From positions 1-64,000 of the forward strand of contig LUJQ01000049.1 in assembly GCA_001689485.1 (NCBI GenBank): 64,000 nt of DNA, given 5' to 3'. Each line of letters begins with the position of its first letter. The stretch's first letter is position 1. This stretch comes from Bacteroidales bacterium M6 (GTDB lineage Bacteria > Bacteroidota > Bacteroidia > Bacteroidales > Muribaculaceae). The position numbers and the translations under genes are program-made. The notes beneath the pieces are model-generated. The model saw only the letters and a program-made list of their open reading frames with translations. It was not told the DNA's origin and ran no database searches. This document shows positions 26,651 through 35,495 of the stretch, one piece after another.

Positions 26651-27571
26651 TCATTTACGTATTATCCGACCGGCCTGGATGAATCTCAACTTCCCGTAAC
26701 TGTCACGGATTATATTCACTTCGTCAAATCCCGACTTCATACACAAGGTTTTCAATTCCCCGGCGAACAAAGGATTAATCTCAAAATACACCCTCCCACC
26801 GATGTCAAGGTGCCTTTCGGCATAGCCAAGTATCGCCCTATAGAAAACGAGAGGGTCGTTGTCGGGGACAAACAACGCCCCTGCCGGTTCGAATGCGGTT
26901 ACATTCCTATCCATATCCGATTTCTCGCTTTGGGCTATATATGGGGGATTGCTTACAATAATATCAAACACACCGTTCTCCACCGCATCATCGACCGGAT
27001 TACAGCCTGCATCCATATTGAGAATATCGGCTTGGACGAAACTTACACCTGCATGCAACACCGAGGCATTCCCACGTGCGACATCAAGAGCCGCCGCACT
27101 GACATCTATTGCAGTTACCTCTGCAAACGGCAGATTCCGGGATAGGGCTATGGCTATACATCCCGAACCGGTGCCGATATCAAGCACCTTTAAATCCTTG
27201 CGCCGGTTATCTTCTACAATCAAATCAACCAGCTCGGCAGTTTCCGGGCGTGGAATCAGTGTGTCGCGCGTCACCTTCAGTTTCATACCGTAAAAATCGG
27301 CAACACCGAAAATATACTGTACAGGTTCGTCATGCAACAGGCGCTCCACCACCCCGGCAATCTTGCCTTCAATATAACCGCTCAACGGCTCATTGGCCTT
27401 TATGGCAATATCCACCGACGACCATCCCTTAAGATTCTCGAAAATCACACGGCCTAATGCCTTTGCCTCCCCTGCGCCATATTTATCCTTAAGCGACATC
27501 GAAATCCGGCGCAGTTCTTCAGCAACTGTCCGACCATCCCCATCCGGTTCCATATCCGTTATCTTTGTCAT
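26651..27571 (-). CDS. prmC: Peptide chain release factor N5-glutamine methyltransferase
   Basis: An SAM-dependent methyltransferase (306 residues) that methylates the GGQ glutamine of release factors RF1/RF2, speeding translation termination. The N-terminal helical domain is followed by the SAM site VLDIGTGSGCIAIAL near residue 125 and the catalytic NPPYIAQSE motif near 205. PRPET just before the SAM site is also conserved in this family. It ends 12 bases before recX and begins 15 bases after neuB stops, so it belongs to the same minus-strand transcription run. Confidence 0.93.
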   Translation of the reverse strand: MTKITDMEPDGDGRTVAEELRRISMSLKDKYGAGEAKALGRVIFENLKGWSSVDIAIKANEPLSGYIEGKIAGVVERLLHDEPVQYIFGVADFYGMKLKVTRDTLIPRPETAELVDLIVEDNRRKDLKVLDIGTGSGCIAIALSRNLPFAEVTAIDVSAAALDVARGNASVLHAGVSFVQADILNMDAGCNPVDDAVENGVFDIIVSNPPYIAQSEKSDMDRNVTAFEPAGALFVPDNDPLVFYRAILGYAERHLDIGGRVYFEINPLFAGELKTLCMKSGFDEVNIIRDSYGKLRFIQAGRIIRK

Positions 27572-27586
27572 ATCGAGAATATATGG

Positions 27587-28615
27587 CTATTCCAAGGTTA
27601 TCAGTTCGTCGGCATAAAAATCCGATTGCGCAGTCTTACCCAACACTTCATCCCACATCATCGGGGAAATGCCGTTACCCGGACGTTTTACAGTGATATT
27701 TTCAGTGGAAAACACTTCCCCCTTTGAAATATGGCGTGCGGCAACGATGCTTTTTCGCGCCACTTCGATATTCGGCCGTTCTGACGGCGAAACATGCTTC
27801 TCCCGGTTTCCCAAGGCACATTCGATGTTACGAATCGCCCTGACCATAGCGGCAAGTTCGGCAGGCTCAAGCGAGGCTTTATGGTCAGGCCCTGGCAGGG
27901 ATTTGTCAAGTGTGAAATGCTTTTCAATCACTTTCGCCCCCAGTGCCACTGCTGCAACAGGAACCTCAATGCCTACCGTATGGTCGCTATACCCGATTGA
28001 GCCAGCCCCGAGAGTTGACAGCGCCTCCATTGAGCGGAGGTTTACATCTTCCATCGGTGTAGGATACTGGGTATTACAATGTAACAACATAACGTTTGAA
28101 CGCGGCGTACCGGCCTGTTCAAGAACCCTCAAGGCAGCATCTATCTCGTGGAGTTCCGACATCCCGGTTGACAGGATGACCCGTTCGCCCTTTTCCCCGA
28201 TTTTGCGAAGATATGGCAGATTGGTGATTTCACCCGACGGTATTTTCCAATAATCCATACCCAAAGCATCAAGGCAGTCGATTGACACAAGGTCGAACGG
28301 AGTGGAAAGGAACCCGATACCCGCTTCGTCGCAAAGCTTTTTCAACGGGGCATAATCTTCAAGCCGCAGATGGATTTTACGGCACATATCCAGCTGGCTC
28401 TCACCTTCGCCGGTAGTTTCTTTCTGATATTCGGCTTTAGGGGCAATCGATGAAATCACAAGCTCAGGCACGGCGGTCTGGAACTTCACATAATCCGCCC
28501 CTGCAAGTTTGGCTGCATGAATCATCTCCACGGCGCGGTCGAAATCACCGTTATGGTTCACCCCCGCTTCCGCAATTACTATAACCCTATCCTTGGTATC
28601 CGGATTCTCAATCAT
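27587..28615 (-). CDS. neuB: N-acetylneuraminate/nonulosonate synthase (NeuB family)
   Basis: A 342-residue PEP-dependent condensing enzyme that makes a nine-carbon acidic sugar from an N-acylated hexose and phosphoenolpyruvate. The barrel motifs are IAEAGVNHNGDF near the N-terminus, YVKFQT, HCNTQYPTP, and SDHTVGIEVPVAA. The EKHFTLDKSLPGPDHKASL loop is the metal and substrate region. An antifreeze-like SAF domain covers the last 60 residues. Its pairing with a LegB-type dehydratase suggests a legionaminic-type product (LegI) rather than sialic acid, but no enzyme between LegB and NeuB in that pathway is present in this window. Confidence 0.9.
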   Translation of the reverse strand: MIENPDTKDRVIVIAEAGVNHNGDFDRAVEMIHAAKLAGADYVKFQTAVPELVISSIAPKAEYQKETTGEGESQLDMCRKIHLRLEDYAPLKKLCDEAGIGFLSTPFDLVSIDCLDALGMDYWKIPSGEITNLPYLRKIGEKGERVILSTGMSELHEIDAALRVLEQAGTPRSNVMLLHCNTQYPTPMEDVNLRSMEALSTLGAGSIGYSDHTVGIEVPVAAVALGAKVIEKHFTLDKSLPGPDHKASLEPAELAAMVRAIRNIECALGNREKHVSPSERPNIEVARKSIVAARHISKGEVFSTENITVKRPGNGISPMMWDEVLGKTAQSDFYADELITLE

Positions 28616-28759
28616 AAGTAAGTCCTAAAAATTATTTCATATGTCCGTCGGCAGGATTTTCGAGTGATTTTCGCTCGATGAATAATGCGCGTAACGGGCT
28701 ACACAACTGATGAATAGAGGGTAAAGCACCTAAAGGGTTCCGACAGGGATATAAAGTTG

Positions 28760-28767
28760 CAAAAGTA
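28760..28767 (-). promoter_or_regulatory. -7 element upstream of neuB
   Basis: The minus strand reads TACTTTTG, a match to TAnnTTTG. No good -33 is seen. It would give a leader of about 140 bases and an independent start within the long minus-strand run. Confidence 0.45.
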
Positions 28768-28805
28768 ATCATTGACGTAATCATTTTTATGACCTACTTA
28801 TCACA

Positions 28806-29780
28806 TTAACCGCAATTATCGGAAGCATTATCCTCATGAAATGCCACCTCTTGAAAATAGCGGCATATCTTCACTCCGGCTTCCCATGTAGTGCAAGGAT
28901 CCGGCGTCGTCCCAAGCCATTCGCCAAGGATATAAGCCGGGAGGTCAGCCCCGGCATGCACCGCGCACACAGCCCCTCCCCCAAGACGCGGGTTTATTTC
29001 CATAAGCATCAAACGCCCGTTTTCCTTGCGTTCACGCAGGAACTGAAGTGTTACGGGGCCTGTAAGCGCAAGAGCATTCAATATCCTACGGCTCCATTCT
29101 TCGATTTCCATATCACGAAGCGTCTGGGTCACCGTGACCTCCCCTCCCGACACCTCTATTCTCCGACGGGGAACGATACATATTATTTCACCGGTCGATG
29201 CCACATAACAATCGACCGTAAATTCCTCCCTCTCCCCTATATATTCCTGAAAAAGCCATTCCGTAGTTTCACCCTCTGCCATACGCCGCATCTCGTCACG
29301 GTCAATCACACGGATACCCTTCGAAGCGGAACCCAGTCGCGGTTTGGCAATAATCAGCCCTTCAAATTCCGACAATAAGGCATTCGCAGGCAAAGGGAAA
29401 CCCAAACTGCGGAACACCGCATCAGCCTCTATTTTATCAAACATCCTGGCAGACATATCTGCATTTCCACCTGGAGTCCAACACCCTTTGGCAGACATGC
29501 AGTAGCGTTGGGCGACTTCCACCGCAGGATCTACAAAAGGTATAAGTATGTCGATACGGTTTTCCTTGACAGTTTCATGCAGATGCTCCATTAAACAGGA
29601 ATCACGCCAACGCTTTCCGATGACCACTGTCGCAATACAGGCAATAGGCACCTGTGCCGACAGTTCGTAACTGAACAGATTGACATCCAGCCCGAGCGAT
29701 GCCCCGGCCTCAATGAGCCAACGCCCCATTGAAACCCTCTTGGCTCCCCCGAGAAACATTACATTTACCGTTTGCCTCAT
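28806..29780 (-). CDS. ATP-grasp ligase of unknown substrate
   Basis: A 324-residue protein with the three-part ATP-grasp architecture: an N-terminal Rossmann-like domain (VMFLGGAKRVSMGRWL), a central ATP-binding loop region (IIAKPRLGSASKG near residue 145) and the C-terminal LMEINPRLGGGAV magnesium/ATP site near 265. The closest relatives I recall are the carbamoyl-phosphate-synthase-like ATP-grasp proteins in polysaccharide loci, whose substrates are mostly unknown. It lies between neuB and an acidic unknown protein, in the nonulosonate neighbourhood. It may link an amino acid or carboxylate to a surface sugar; that is speculation from context. Confidence 0.75.
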   Translation of the reverse strand: MRQTVNVMFLGGAKRVSMGRWLIEAGASLGLDVNLFSYELSAQVPIACIATVVIGKRWRDSCLMEHLHETVKENRIDILIPFVDPAVEVAQRYCMSAKGCWTPGGNADMSARMFDKIEADAVFRSLGFPLPANALLSEFEGLIIAKPRLGSASKGIRVIDRDEMRRMAEGETTEWLFQEYIGEREEFTVDCYVASTGEIICIVPRRRIEVSGGEVTVTQTLRDMEIEEWSRRILNALALTGPVTLQFLRERKENGRLMLMEINPRLGGGAVCAVHAGADLPAYILGEWLGTTPDPCTTWEAGVKICRYFQEVAFHEDNASDNCG

Positions 29781-29826
29781 ACACGAATCAAGATAACTTA
29801 TACATGCAAAATGCTATTAGGGGCAA

Positions 29827-30408
29827 TTAAAATGCAAATAACAACCCTTTGCCCTGGTCGGCAGCCTCTTCATAAAGGTTACACAGGTCATCATATGCCT
29901 CTATACATTCCTCCGGCTCCAAATCATCAGATAGATTGTCAAGCTCTATTTTTCCGACATCATCTCTGTGATTACATAATACGTCACGAATCCCAGGCAC
30001 TTCGCTGCCATCCACCAACCCCAGCCCCATCATGCCAGGGTCGACTTGTACATCCCCTATTATCAGCTCCCGCCCCAAAACTGCAACCTGCGAATCGTCA
30101 AAAACATCCAACTCCGCAATCAAATCATTCACAGCATCCCACATATATCCCAACCCCATGTCGTCATCAACGTCATAACAGGCAGTCAGCAGGATATCAA
30201 AATATACCTGCAGTGTGGGCGAATCAAATTCATCTTCCCAATCCTCGTCCAGCACCTCGCCGGTGTAGGGAGACTGGAACTGGCTGTAATGTTCACAGAT
30301 ATATTTCCTTGCCGCTTCAGGATTAGCGACACATGCTTTCATTACAGGCTCAATTGTTGAGTGAAATGTTTCCGTGTCAAACAGAAACGCCTTATGTGCC
30401 ATGCTCAT
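29827..30408 (-). CDS. Acidic protein of unknown function
   Basis: A 193-residue cytosolic protein I do not recognise. It is strongly acidic, with runs such as DEDWEDEFDS and DVDDDMG and a Glu/Asp-rich C-terminal helix (LDNLSDDLEPEECIEAYDD). There is no signal peptide or membrane segment. It is separated by 46 bases from the ATP-grasp gene and 44 bases from the LegB-type gene, in the same direction, so it is probably co-transcribed with them. Starts at 30408 and 30402 (MSMAHKAF, MAHKAF) are possible. The acidic surface recalls immunity or regulatory proteins, but there is no partner toxin here. Confidence 0.6.
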   Translation of the reverse strand: MSMAHKAFLFDTETFHSTIEPVMKACVANPEAARKYICEHYSQFQSPYTGEVLDEDWEDEFDSPTLQVYFDILLTACYDVDDDMGLGYMWDAVNDLIAELDVFDDSQVAVLGRELIIGDVQVDPGMMGLGLVDGSEVPGIRDVLCNHRDDVGKIELDNLSDDLEPEECIEAYDDLCNLYEEAADQGKGLLFAF

Positions 30409-30452
30409 AACTCTTCCTATTTTATGTTGACAAACGGCTTATGATGATGAGA

Positions 30453-31442
30453 TTAACGGTTATATATACCCGATTTATAGCCTGCCAGATTACCTGGTGT
30501 GGCAAACCAGTCGATAGTGCGTTTCAGCCCCTCCCGGAGGTCGACCTGCGGACGCCAGTCGGTAAGTGACAGAATCTTCCTGTTATCACCGCACAAACGG
30601 AACACCTCGCTTTTTGCGGGGCGTAAACGCTGAGGATCCACAACATATTCCACATCGCTTTGCATCAGCTCGGCAATCAGCCTCAATGTGTCGGCCATCG
30701 ATACTTCTGTGCCTGTAGCTATATTTATTTCCTCACCTTCAACACCTTCCGCACATGCCAAAGCCAAGAAACCGCGACATGTGTCGACCACATAATTGAA
30801 ATCACGTGTAGGGCTTAAATCCCCCACTTTTATTTCAGAAGCACCATTGGCAATCTGCGTGATGATAGTGGGAATGATGGCACGCGCACTCTGACGCGGC
30901 CCGTAAGTGTTAAACGGGCGTGCAATCACAACCGGCAGGTTGAATGCATTGAAGAAGCTTTTTGCTATGGCATCCGCTCCGATTTTCGTAGCGGAATATG
31001 GTGACTGTGGCTGTCGCGGATGCAATTCGTCGATAGGGACGTATTGCGCAGTCCCGTAAACTTCCGAAGTGGAGGTGACCACAATGCGTTCCACCCCGCA
31101 ATCACGGGCAGCCTGGCATATGTTCAGAGTCCCTGTGATATTCGTATCTACATAGCTTTCAGGAGCCACATAGCTATATGGGATGGCTATCAGTGCCGCC
31201 AAATGGAATATGGTATCGACATCCTTTGCTATGTGCCGGCAAAATGCCGCATCACGCACGTCGCCACAAACCACCTCCAGCCCGGGTGAATTATTCCCTT
31301 CGAGCCATCCCCAGTTATTAAATGAGTTATATTGGCTTAACGCCCTCACCCTGACTCCTTGTGCAAGCAAAAGGTCGACAAGGTGCGAACCGATAAAACC
31401 GTCCGCACCGGTCACAAGTGCGTGCCTTATATCTCTTGCCAT
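30453..31442 (-). CDS. LegB-type NAD-dependent 4,6-dehydratase
   Basis: A 329-residue extended SDR enzyme. The NAD loop TGADGFIGSH is at residues 11-20, the Thr/Ser/Tyr/Lys active-site set appears as TSTSEVYG and YSATKIGAD, and the sugar-nucleotide region is RPFNTYGPRQSARAI. The ALSQYNSFNNWGWLE stretch after the first helix is characteristic of LegB, the UDP- or GDP-GlcNAc 4,6-dehydratase that opens legionaminic acid synthesis. A related dehydratase with another product is possible. It sits three genes upstream (in transcription order) of the neuB-type synthase, with the ATP-grasp and acidic proteins between. Confidence 0.82.
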   Translation of the reverse strand: MARDIRHALVTGADGFIGSHLVDLLLAQGVRVRALSQYNSFNNWGWLEGNNSPGLEVVCGDVRDAAFCRHIAKDVDTIFHLAALIAIPYSYVAPESYVDTNITGTLNICQAARDCGVERIVVTSTSEVYGTAQYVPIDELHPRQPQSPYSATKIGADAIAKSFFNAFNLPVVIARPFNTYGPRQSARAIIPTIITQIANGASEIKVGDLSPTRDFNYVVDTCRGFLALACAEGVEGEEINIATGTEVSMADTLRLIAELMQSDVEYVVDPQRLRPAKSEVFRLCGDNRKILSLTDWRPQVDLREGLKRTIDWFATPGNLAGYKSGIYNR

Positions 31443-31448
31443 ATTCTC

Positions 31449-31964
31449 TTATTGTTTTTTAAGTACATATGTATATGCCTCATTATCGGCCGTCATATAT
31501 TTCAAAACCATGCGGCTGCCCGAACGGTTTTCGATAGTCAGTGTCGATATTTCGCCATATGGGATACCCAGCTCACGTAACGGGGCATAGGCACCATTAC
31601 CGCTTTCACCTGATTCCACGGGATTTTTGTCGTCGGAATATGTGAAATTAAGGAAAAGAAGGTTGCCCGATTCTTCCCAGGTACCCCAACGGTCATCGCG
31701 GCTATGTTCCCCTTCACCGGTTTCTACCTTCTTCAAATTTATAATATCGTTTTGGAATTGCCAAAAGATATTTTTCTCATAATTACCTACAGCTACACCG
31801 TTTACAGAAATCTCCGTCATCTGCCATGTGCCGAACCAATCGCCGATATCCCCGTTGTTCCTGGTGCAACCGGCCGACATTACATAGACTGCCAGCACCA
31901 GACACCAAAATCGGAAACCTGAAGGGAACTTCACATTATTCCCTGACAAGCCATGCTCTCTCAT
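31449..31964 (-). CDS. Small lipoprotein with lipocalin-like domain
   Basis: A 171-residue predicted lipoprotein. The signal peptide ends at a lipobox near residue 33 (VMSAGC). The remaining beta-rich part starts with WFGTWQMTEISVNGV and has a later WGTWEESGN strand, a pattern of lipocalin-like lipoproteins common in Bacteroidales. I used the ATG at 31964, six bases beyond the upstream wzi stop. A longer frame from 32009 overlaps wzi and lacks a signal. It is translationally near wzi and LegB and may help envelope assembly; the function is not known. Confidence 0.7.
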   Translation of the reverse strand: MREHGLSGNNVKFPSGFRFWCLVLAVYVMSAGCTRNNGDIGDWFGTWQMTEISVNGVAVGNYEKNIFWQFQNDIINLKKVETGEGEHSRDDRWGTWEESGNLLFLNFTYSDDKNPVESGESGNGAYAPLRELGIPYGEISTLTIENRSGSRMVLKYMTADNEAYTYVLKKQ

Positions 31965-31969
31965 ACGTT

Positions 31970-33493
31970 TCAAAATTTTAAGGCACCACGATATGACACT
32001 GTAACACATGCCCCGAAATTATCCCCATAAAGGCTCCCTTTGTCAAAAGCCACCTGTGCCTTGACAGCAAGCCCCTTGACATCAGGTAATTTATACGAGG
32101 CTTCAAGCATCATCGATGTATCGCCAGCCGGGTCGACAACAGGCTGGTAACCTGCCCCCCAGCTCTTACGGTATCCTCCAAGCAACCTGTAACCGATATT
32201 GCCGAATCCACCTTCAACGCCCACATGGAAACCACGCACACGGTTATGCAGATACATCATGGCGCCGTCAAGATTATACAACGGGGATTTCAAGAACGGG
32301 GTACCGATCGACATTCCGTAATAGGCATAGGGATTATACTCGTGATTATTGTAATAATCATCGGCACCCTCTGCACGGTGTCCTATACCTGTTCCGGCAT
32401 TGTCATCAGGATCCCAGTGCATCGGGCCAGACTGATTGGTGAAGTCCAAATATTCGACCACGGCACCTGTCAATATCCCCGGACGGTTGGTTTTAAGTTC
32501 CAGCCCCCACAAACCGTCAAAGCCGTTAAGGAACCCTATGCCGGAGCCGTCTTCCCAAGGCTTTTGCAGATACCCCCTTATTGTCATCCCGTTTTTCAGG
32601 TTATAACGCAGGAATATATCCCACGAGCCGAGCGAGCTGCCCGAATAGTATTCCTGACCACCGTCGATTGGAATCAACATTTTAAAAAACTGTTTCAAAC
32701 CACGTGAAAAAGTTTCCGATTTTCTGACCTCCCCCTTATAATACCACGATGTTGATCCTCCGAACATCGCCCCGACCTGCATCCCCACTGTCGCCGAAAA
32801 ACGTTTTGAGGGGTTTGTGCGGAAATAGCAGCGTTTATATGAATAAAGCGCCCCAAGGTTAAGATGCCCTTGAAAGTAGTTATAATGGTCACGAAGCCAC
32901 CCGTTATCGGTAAGTTTGCCATAAGAAATCTCACCTTGAATCTGAACCCATCCGTTGGTGAACGGAATGTCTTGGAAATCCACGAAACCGGCCCTTACCT
33001 CGGGAATAGGGCGTGAATTACCGCTCTCGATGAAATCCCCGCTCGACAATCGGAAATCAAGCAAGGCCGAATCGTGTTCCTTCAAACCGACTGTAAGAAA
33101 CAGGCTACGGTATTTTACCTCTCCGTATAACTGCTGTATCCAGACACGGGCCGGATGCTCTGAATGCCCGCGCAGGGCACCGTCTACCCACCGCAGATAA
33201 TCTGCGTTACTGCCATACCCCCCTATAAAATCAGCTCCGAATCCATATGAAAACCTTTCAGACAGGTTCATATCACGCATCGCGGAAACCCTCAGCAAGG
33301 CATTTTTGCTTTGAGTAATGACGCCATGCCGGTTGGATGCTATATAATATGGCGCAAAATCGCCGTTACCGGCATTAAGTATGGCTTCTGCAGAATAATA
33401 TATCGAATAGCCGTCTTCCGCCTGCACGCCAAATGCGGCTGCAAACAGCGACAAAGCTCCGGCGCATGCTTTTATGTGTCGTCGTAATCTCAT
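31970..33493 (-). CDS. Wzi-type capsule assembly outer-membrane protein
   Basis: A 507-residue beta-barrel protein of the capsule assembly Wzi family. A signal peptide of about 25 residues is followed by alternating aromatic/Gly strands over the whole length (YIASNRHGVI, GFGADFIGGYGS, ending in aromatic/hydrophobic residues as barrels do). In other bacteria Wzi anchors or organises capsule at the outer surface. The start codon overlaps the stop of glsB by 4 bases (ATGA), so it is translationally coupled to the glycine-lipid genes. This ties a surface polysaccharide protein to lipid synthesis. Confidence 0.85.
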   Translation of the reverse strand: MRLRRHIKACAGALSLFAAAFGVQAEDGYSIYYSAEAILNAGNGDFAPYYIASNRHGVITQSKNALLRVSAMRDMNLSERFSYGFGADFIGGYGSNADYLRWVDGALRGHSEHPARVWIQQLYGEVKYRSLFLTVGLKEHDSALLDFRLSSGDFIESGNSRPIPEVRAGFVDFQDIPFTNGWVQIQGEISYGKLTDNGWLRDHYNYFQGHLNLGALYSYKRCYFRTNPSKRFSATVGMQVGAMFGGSTSWYYKGEVRKSETFSRGLKQFFKMLIPIDGGQEYYSGSSLGSWDIFLRYNLKNGMTIRGYLQKPWEDGSGIGFLNGFDGLWGLELKTNRPGILTGAVVEYLDFTNQSGPMHWDPDDNAGTGIGHRAEGADDYYNNHEYNPYAYYGMSIGTPFLKSPLYNLDGAMMYLHNRVRGFHVGVEGGFGNIGYRLLGGYRKSWGAGYQPVVDPAGDTSMMLEASYKLPDVKGLAVKAQVAFDKGSLYGDNFGACVTVSYRGALKF

Positions 33494-34431
33494 AAACTGT
33501 CCTCGATATGGTAAGTAGCTATGTGACGTTGTTTCTTTTCCTCGAATATATCGGAAATGGTCAGGAATATACCAGTTTCCTCTACATCGCCGAACTCATC
33601 GTTTATCGCCGTCCCGAAAATCTTCATCGTCGGGGAAAGACCCATATAGGCATTCACCAAGGGGGGGATGTTGATGCCGTGCTCACGGATTGCCGCGTTC
33701 AGGATTCTATAGTCATCCTTGAAATTCCGTCCGGGGAACATTTCGAAATACCTATCCTCCGGGAAGTCATTTGGCAACGGATGGAACGGGCGCACAAGGT
33801 TATCGGAATCAGGGAAGTGCTTTTCAAGGAAATACAACAACATATTGCGGCATTCTTTGTCATAGCTCGGATACATCGTGAATTTACCGAAAAGATATTT
33901 GATTTCAGGATGTATGACTGTCAGCGCCCCAAGGCCGTCCCAAAGGTTATCAAGGGCAAAGATGGCTTTTGCCCCGGCTTTCGACGACTGATATTCCAAT
34001 CTCACAAACGACCTTCCCAACTCAATGGTGGCAGGAAGATACTCGCTGATAAAACGGTCGGAAAACCGGAACATATGCGACGTGGCTATGCGCGGAGACC
34101 CGTCGGGATTCAACCTTATATCCTTTCCAAGGATGAACCTGTACCCGCCTATTATGGCCTTACCTTCCGGATCCCACACTATAAGTTGGCGGCAAGGAGG
34201 AGTCATGGTGTCGAACATGTCAATGTCGCACTCCTTACCTGTGCCTCCCCCGGCCGAACGGAATGCGATTTCACGCAGACGCCCTATCTCAAGCATTACG
34301 TTAGGGGCTTCTGCCGCAGTTACCACATAGATTTCGTTGTTTCCTTTATTGGTTTTGCGCATAAAAGCCGCATCTGTAAGTTCGGCTTCTATGAGATGCG
34401 TCGGAATCGCGTCGATTATTTTTTCCGCCAT
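33490..34431 (-). CDS. glsB: N-acyltransferase for glycine-lipid synthesis (GlsB-like)
   Basis: A 313-residue GNAT-fold protein of the OlsB/GlsB group, which puts a hydroxy fatty acid on the amino group of glycine (or ornithine) to make a lyso amino-acid lipid. The features are RLREIAFRSAGGGTGKECDID, the FILGKD strand after GGYR, ELGRSFVR as the acyl-ACP binding region, and LWDGLGAL. In Bacteroides thetaiotaomicron, adjacent glsB and glsA make glycine lipids. Here glsA is immediately upstream (12 bases), in the same order of catalysis, with wzi overlapping downstream. Confidence 0.82.
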   Translation of the reverse strand: MAEKIIDAIPTHLIEAELTDAAFMRKTNKGNNEIYVVTAAEAPNVMLEIGRLREIAFRSAGGGTGKECDIDMFDTMTPPCRQLIVWDPEGKAIIGGYRFILGKDIRLNPDGSPRIATSHMFRFSDRFISEYLPATIELGRSFVRLEYQSSKAGAKAIFALDNLWDGLGALTVIHPEIKYLFGKFTMYPSYDKECRNMLLYFLEKHFPDSDNLVRPFHPLPNDFPEDRYFEMFPGRNFKDDYRILNAAIREHGINIPPLVNAYMGLSPTMKIFGTAINDEFGDVEETGIFLTISDIFEEKKQRHIATYHIEDSL

Positions 34432-34443
34432 AATGCGATAATA

Positions 34444-35361
34444 CTATCTTTTTTCTTCAATTTTGTCATTAACGACAGCAACGGCACCTTCCCATCCGGG
34501 ATGTTCCGATGCCAGCATCAGATAAATCTCCGACCTAAGCGAGTCGGCATACCCGGCAGCATCCTTTCCAGAAGCAATCATTGTGTAAGGCTTGATATTA
34601 CCTACCATCACCGTAAATGTTTTCCCCTTGCTGCGAATCATTTCACGCGGCAACAGCACCTGTTCAAGGTTGAAACGTATGCCTAGACGTTTGCGTAAAT
34701 TGGCTTTTTTATAAAAATCCATCGAATTAGTGCCGGTGAAAAACAACGGCACTATGTCACGCTTGTGGAGGACGCATTTGTTTACAAACATTTTCTGCCA
34801 CTGAAGGTCGCAAATCATCTTTACCTCTTTGCCCATATACGACACCTTGCGGTAGCGTGACACAAGCCCGGCCGGGAATATGATTATAGGGTCATCCCCG
34901 GCAAAAGCCTTTTCAATGTTTTCCATACACTGACGCGACTGCTTCCCTTGCTTGTTTATGGGGAGAAACACATCGGCAAGTGGTTTCACTGCCATAAGAA
35001 GGTCATTGACAATAAACCATACCTGGCCGCCATAATGACGTTGCACCATATCTATCAGCGCGATACCGTCAAGGCCGCCAAGCGGGTGGTTCGATACAAA
35101 CACAACCCTGCGGTGTTCCTTTGCAGGCATTCGGTCAGGGAAACGGGTTTCAACCTTCACATCAAGCGACTCCAGCACGCCCCGGCAAAACTCCGCACCG
35201 GTTTTCCCGGCATTCTCCTCCAGCATCCGGTTAAGGTCATCCTGGCATATCAGCCGCTCAAGCACTCCGACCAAGCGTTTGGGAATGAAACGTGCAAGCC
35301 TTGGAGCCCTGTCTTTAAGCACCTGGCCAACATCAATCCTTATGATTCCGTCCTGTTTCAT
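34444..35361 (-). CDS. glsA: O-acyltransferase for glycine-lipid synthesis (GlsA-like)
   Basis: A 305-residue PlsC-superfamily acyltransferase that would add the second acyl chain to the lyso-glycine lipid. The catalytic loop is SNHPLGGLDG (His followed by five residues and Asp, one residue longer than the textbook His-x4-Asp, a form I associate with this subgroup). The second motif IIFPAGLVSRYR replaces the usual FPEG. The C-terminal 60 residues are basic and peripheral. It is the first gene of the minus-strand envelope block, with a -7 element (TAATTTTG) at 35403-35410 about 40 bases upstream. Confidence 0.82.
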   Translation of the reverse strand: MKQDGIIRIDVGQVLKDRAPRLARFIPKRLVGVLERLICQDDLNRMLEENAGKTGAEFCRGVLESLDVKVETRFPDRMPAKEHRRVVFVSNHPLGGLDGIALIDMVQRHYGGQVWFIVNDLLMAVKPLADVFLPINKQGKQSRQCMENIEKAFAGDDPIIIFPAGLVSRYRKVSYMGKEVKMICDLQWQKMFVNKCVLHKRDIVPLFFTGTNSMDFYKKANLRKRLGIRFNLEQVLLPREMIRSKGKTFTVMVGNIKPYTMIASGKDAAGYADSLRSEIYLMLASEHPGWEGAVAVVNDKIEEKR

Positions 35362-35402
35362 TTAAATACCGCTCCGGCATAATGACATAATGCAATTTCA
35401 CA

Positions 35403-35410
35403 CAAAATTA
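35403..35410 (-). promoter_or_regulatory. -7 element for glsA
   Basis: The minus strand reads TAATTTTG, matching TAnnTTTG, 42 bases from the glsA start. No clear -33. Confidence 0.45.
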
Positions 35411-35453
35411 CACATTATATTCCGCTTCCCCATGAAATTACACCATTATTTCT

Positions 35454-35461
35454 TAAGTTTG
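35454..35461 (+). promoter_or_regulatory. -7 element for the DUF115 gene
   Basis: TAAGTTTG matches TAnnTTTG, 35 bases before the ATG at 35496. No clear -33. Confidence 0.45.
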
Positions 35462-35495
35462 TATTCCCAAAACGCGAACATCACACCGCACAGCC

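Noticed and set aside
33508..34686. 392-codon plus-strand open frame opposite glsB and the end of glsA
   Set aside because: It is antisense to two well-supported genes, shows no domain and has no promoter. Such long antisense frames arise from codon bias in this GC range.
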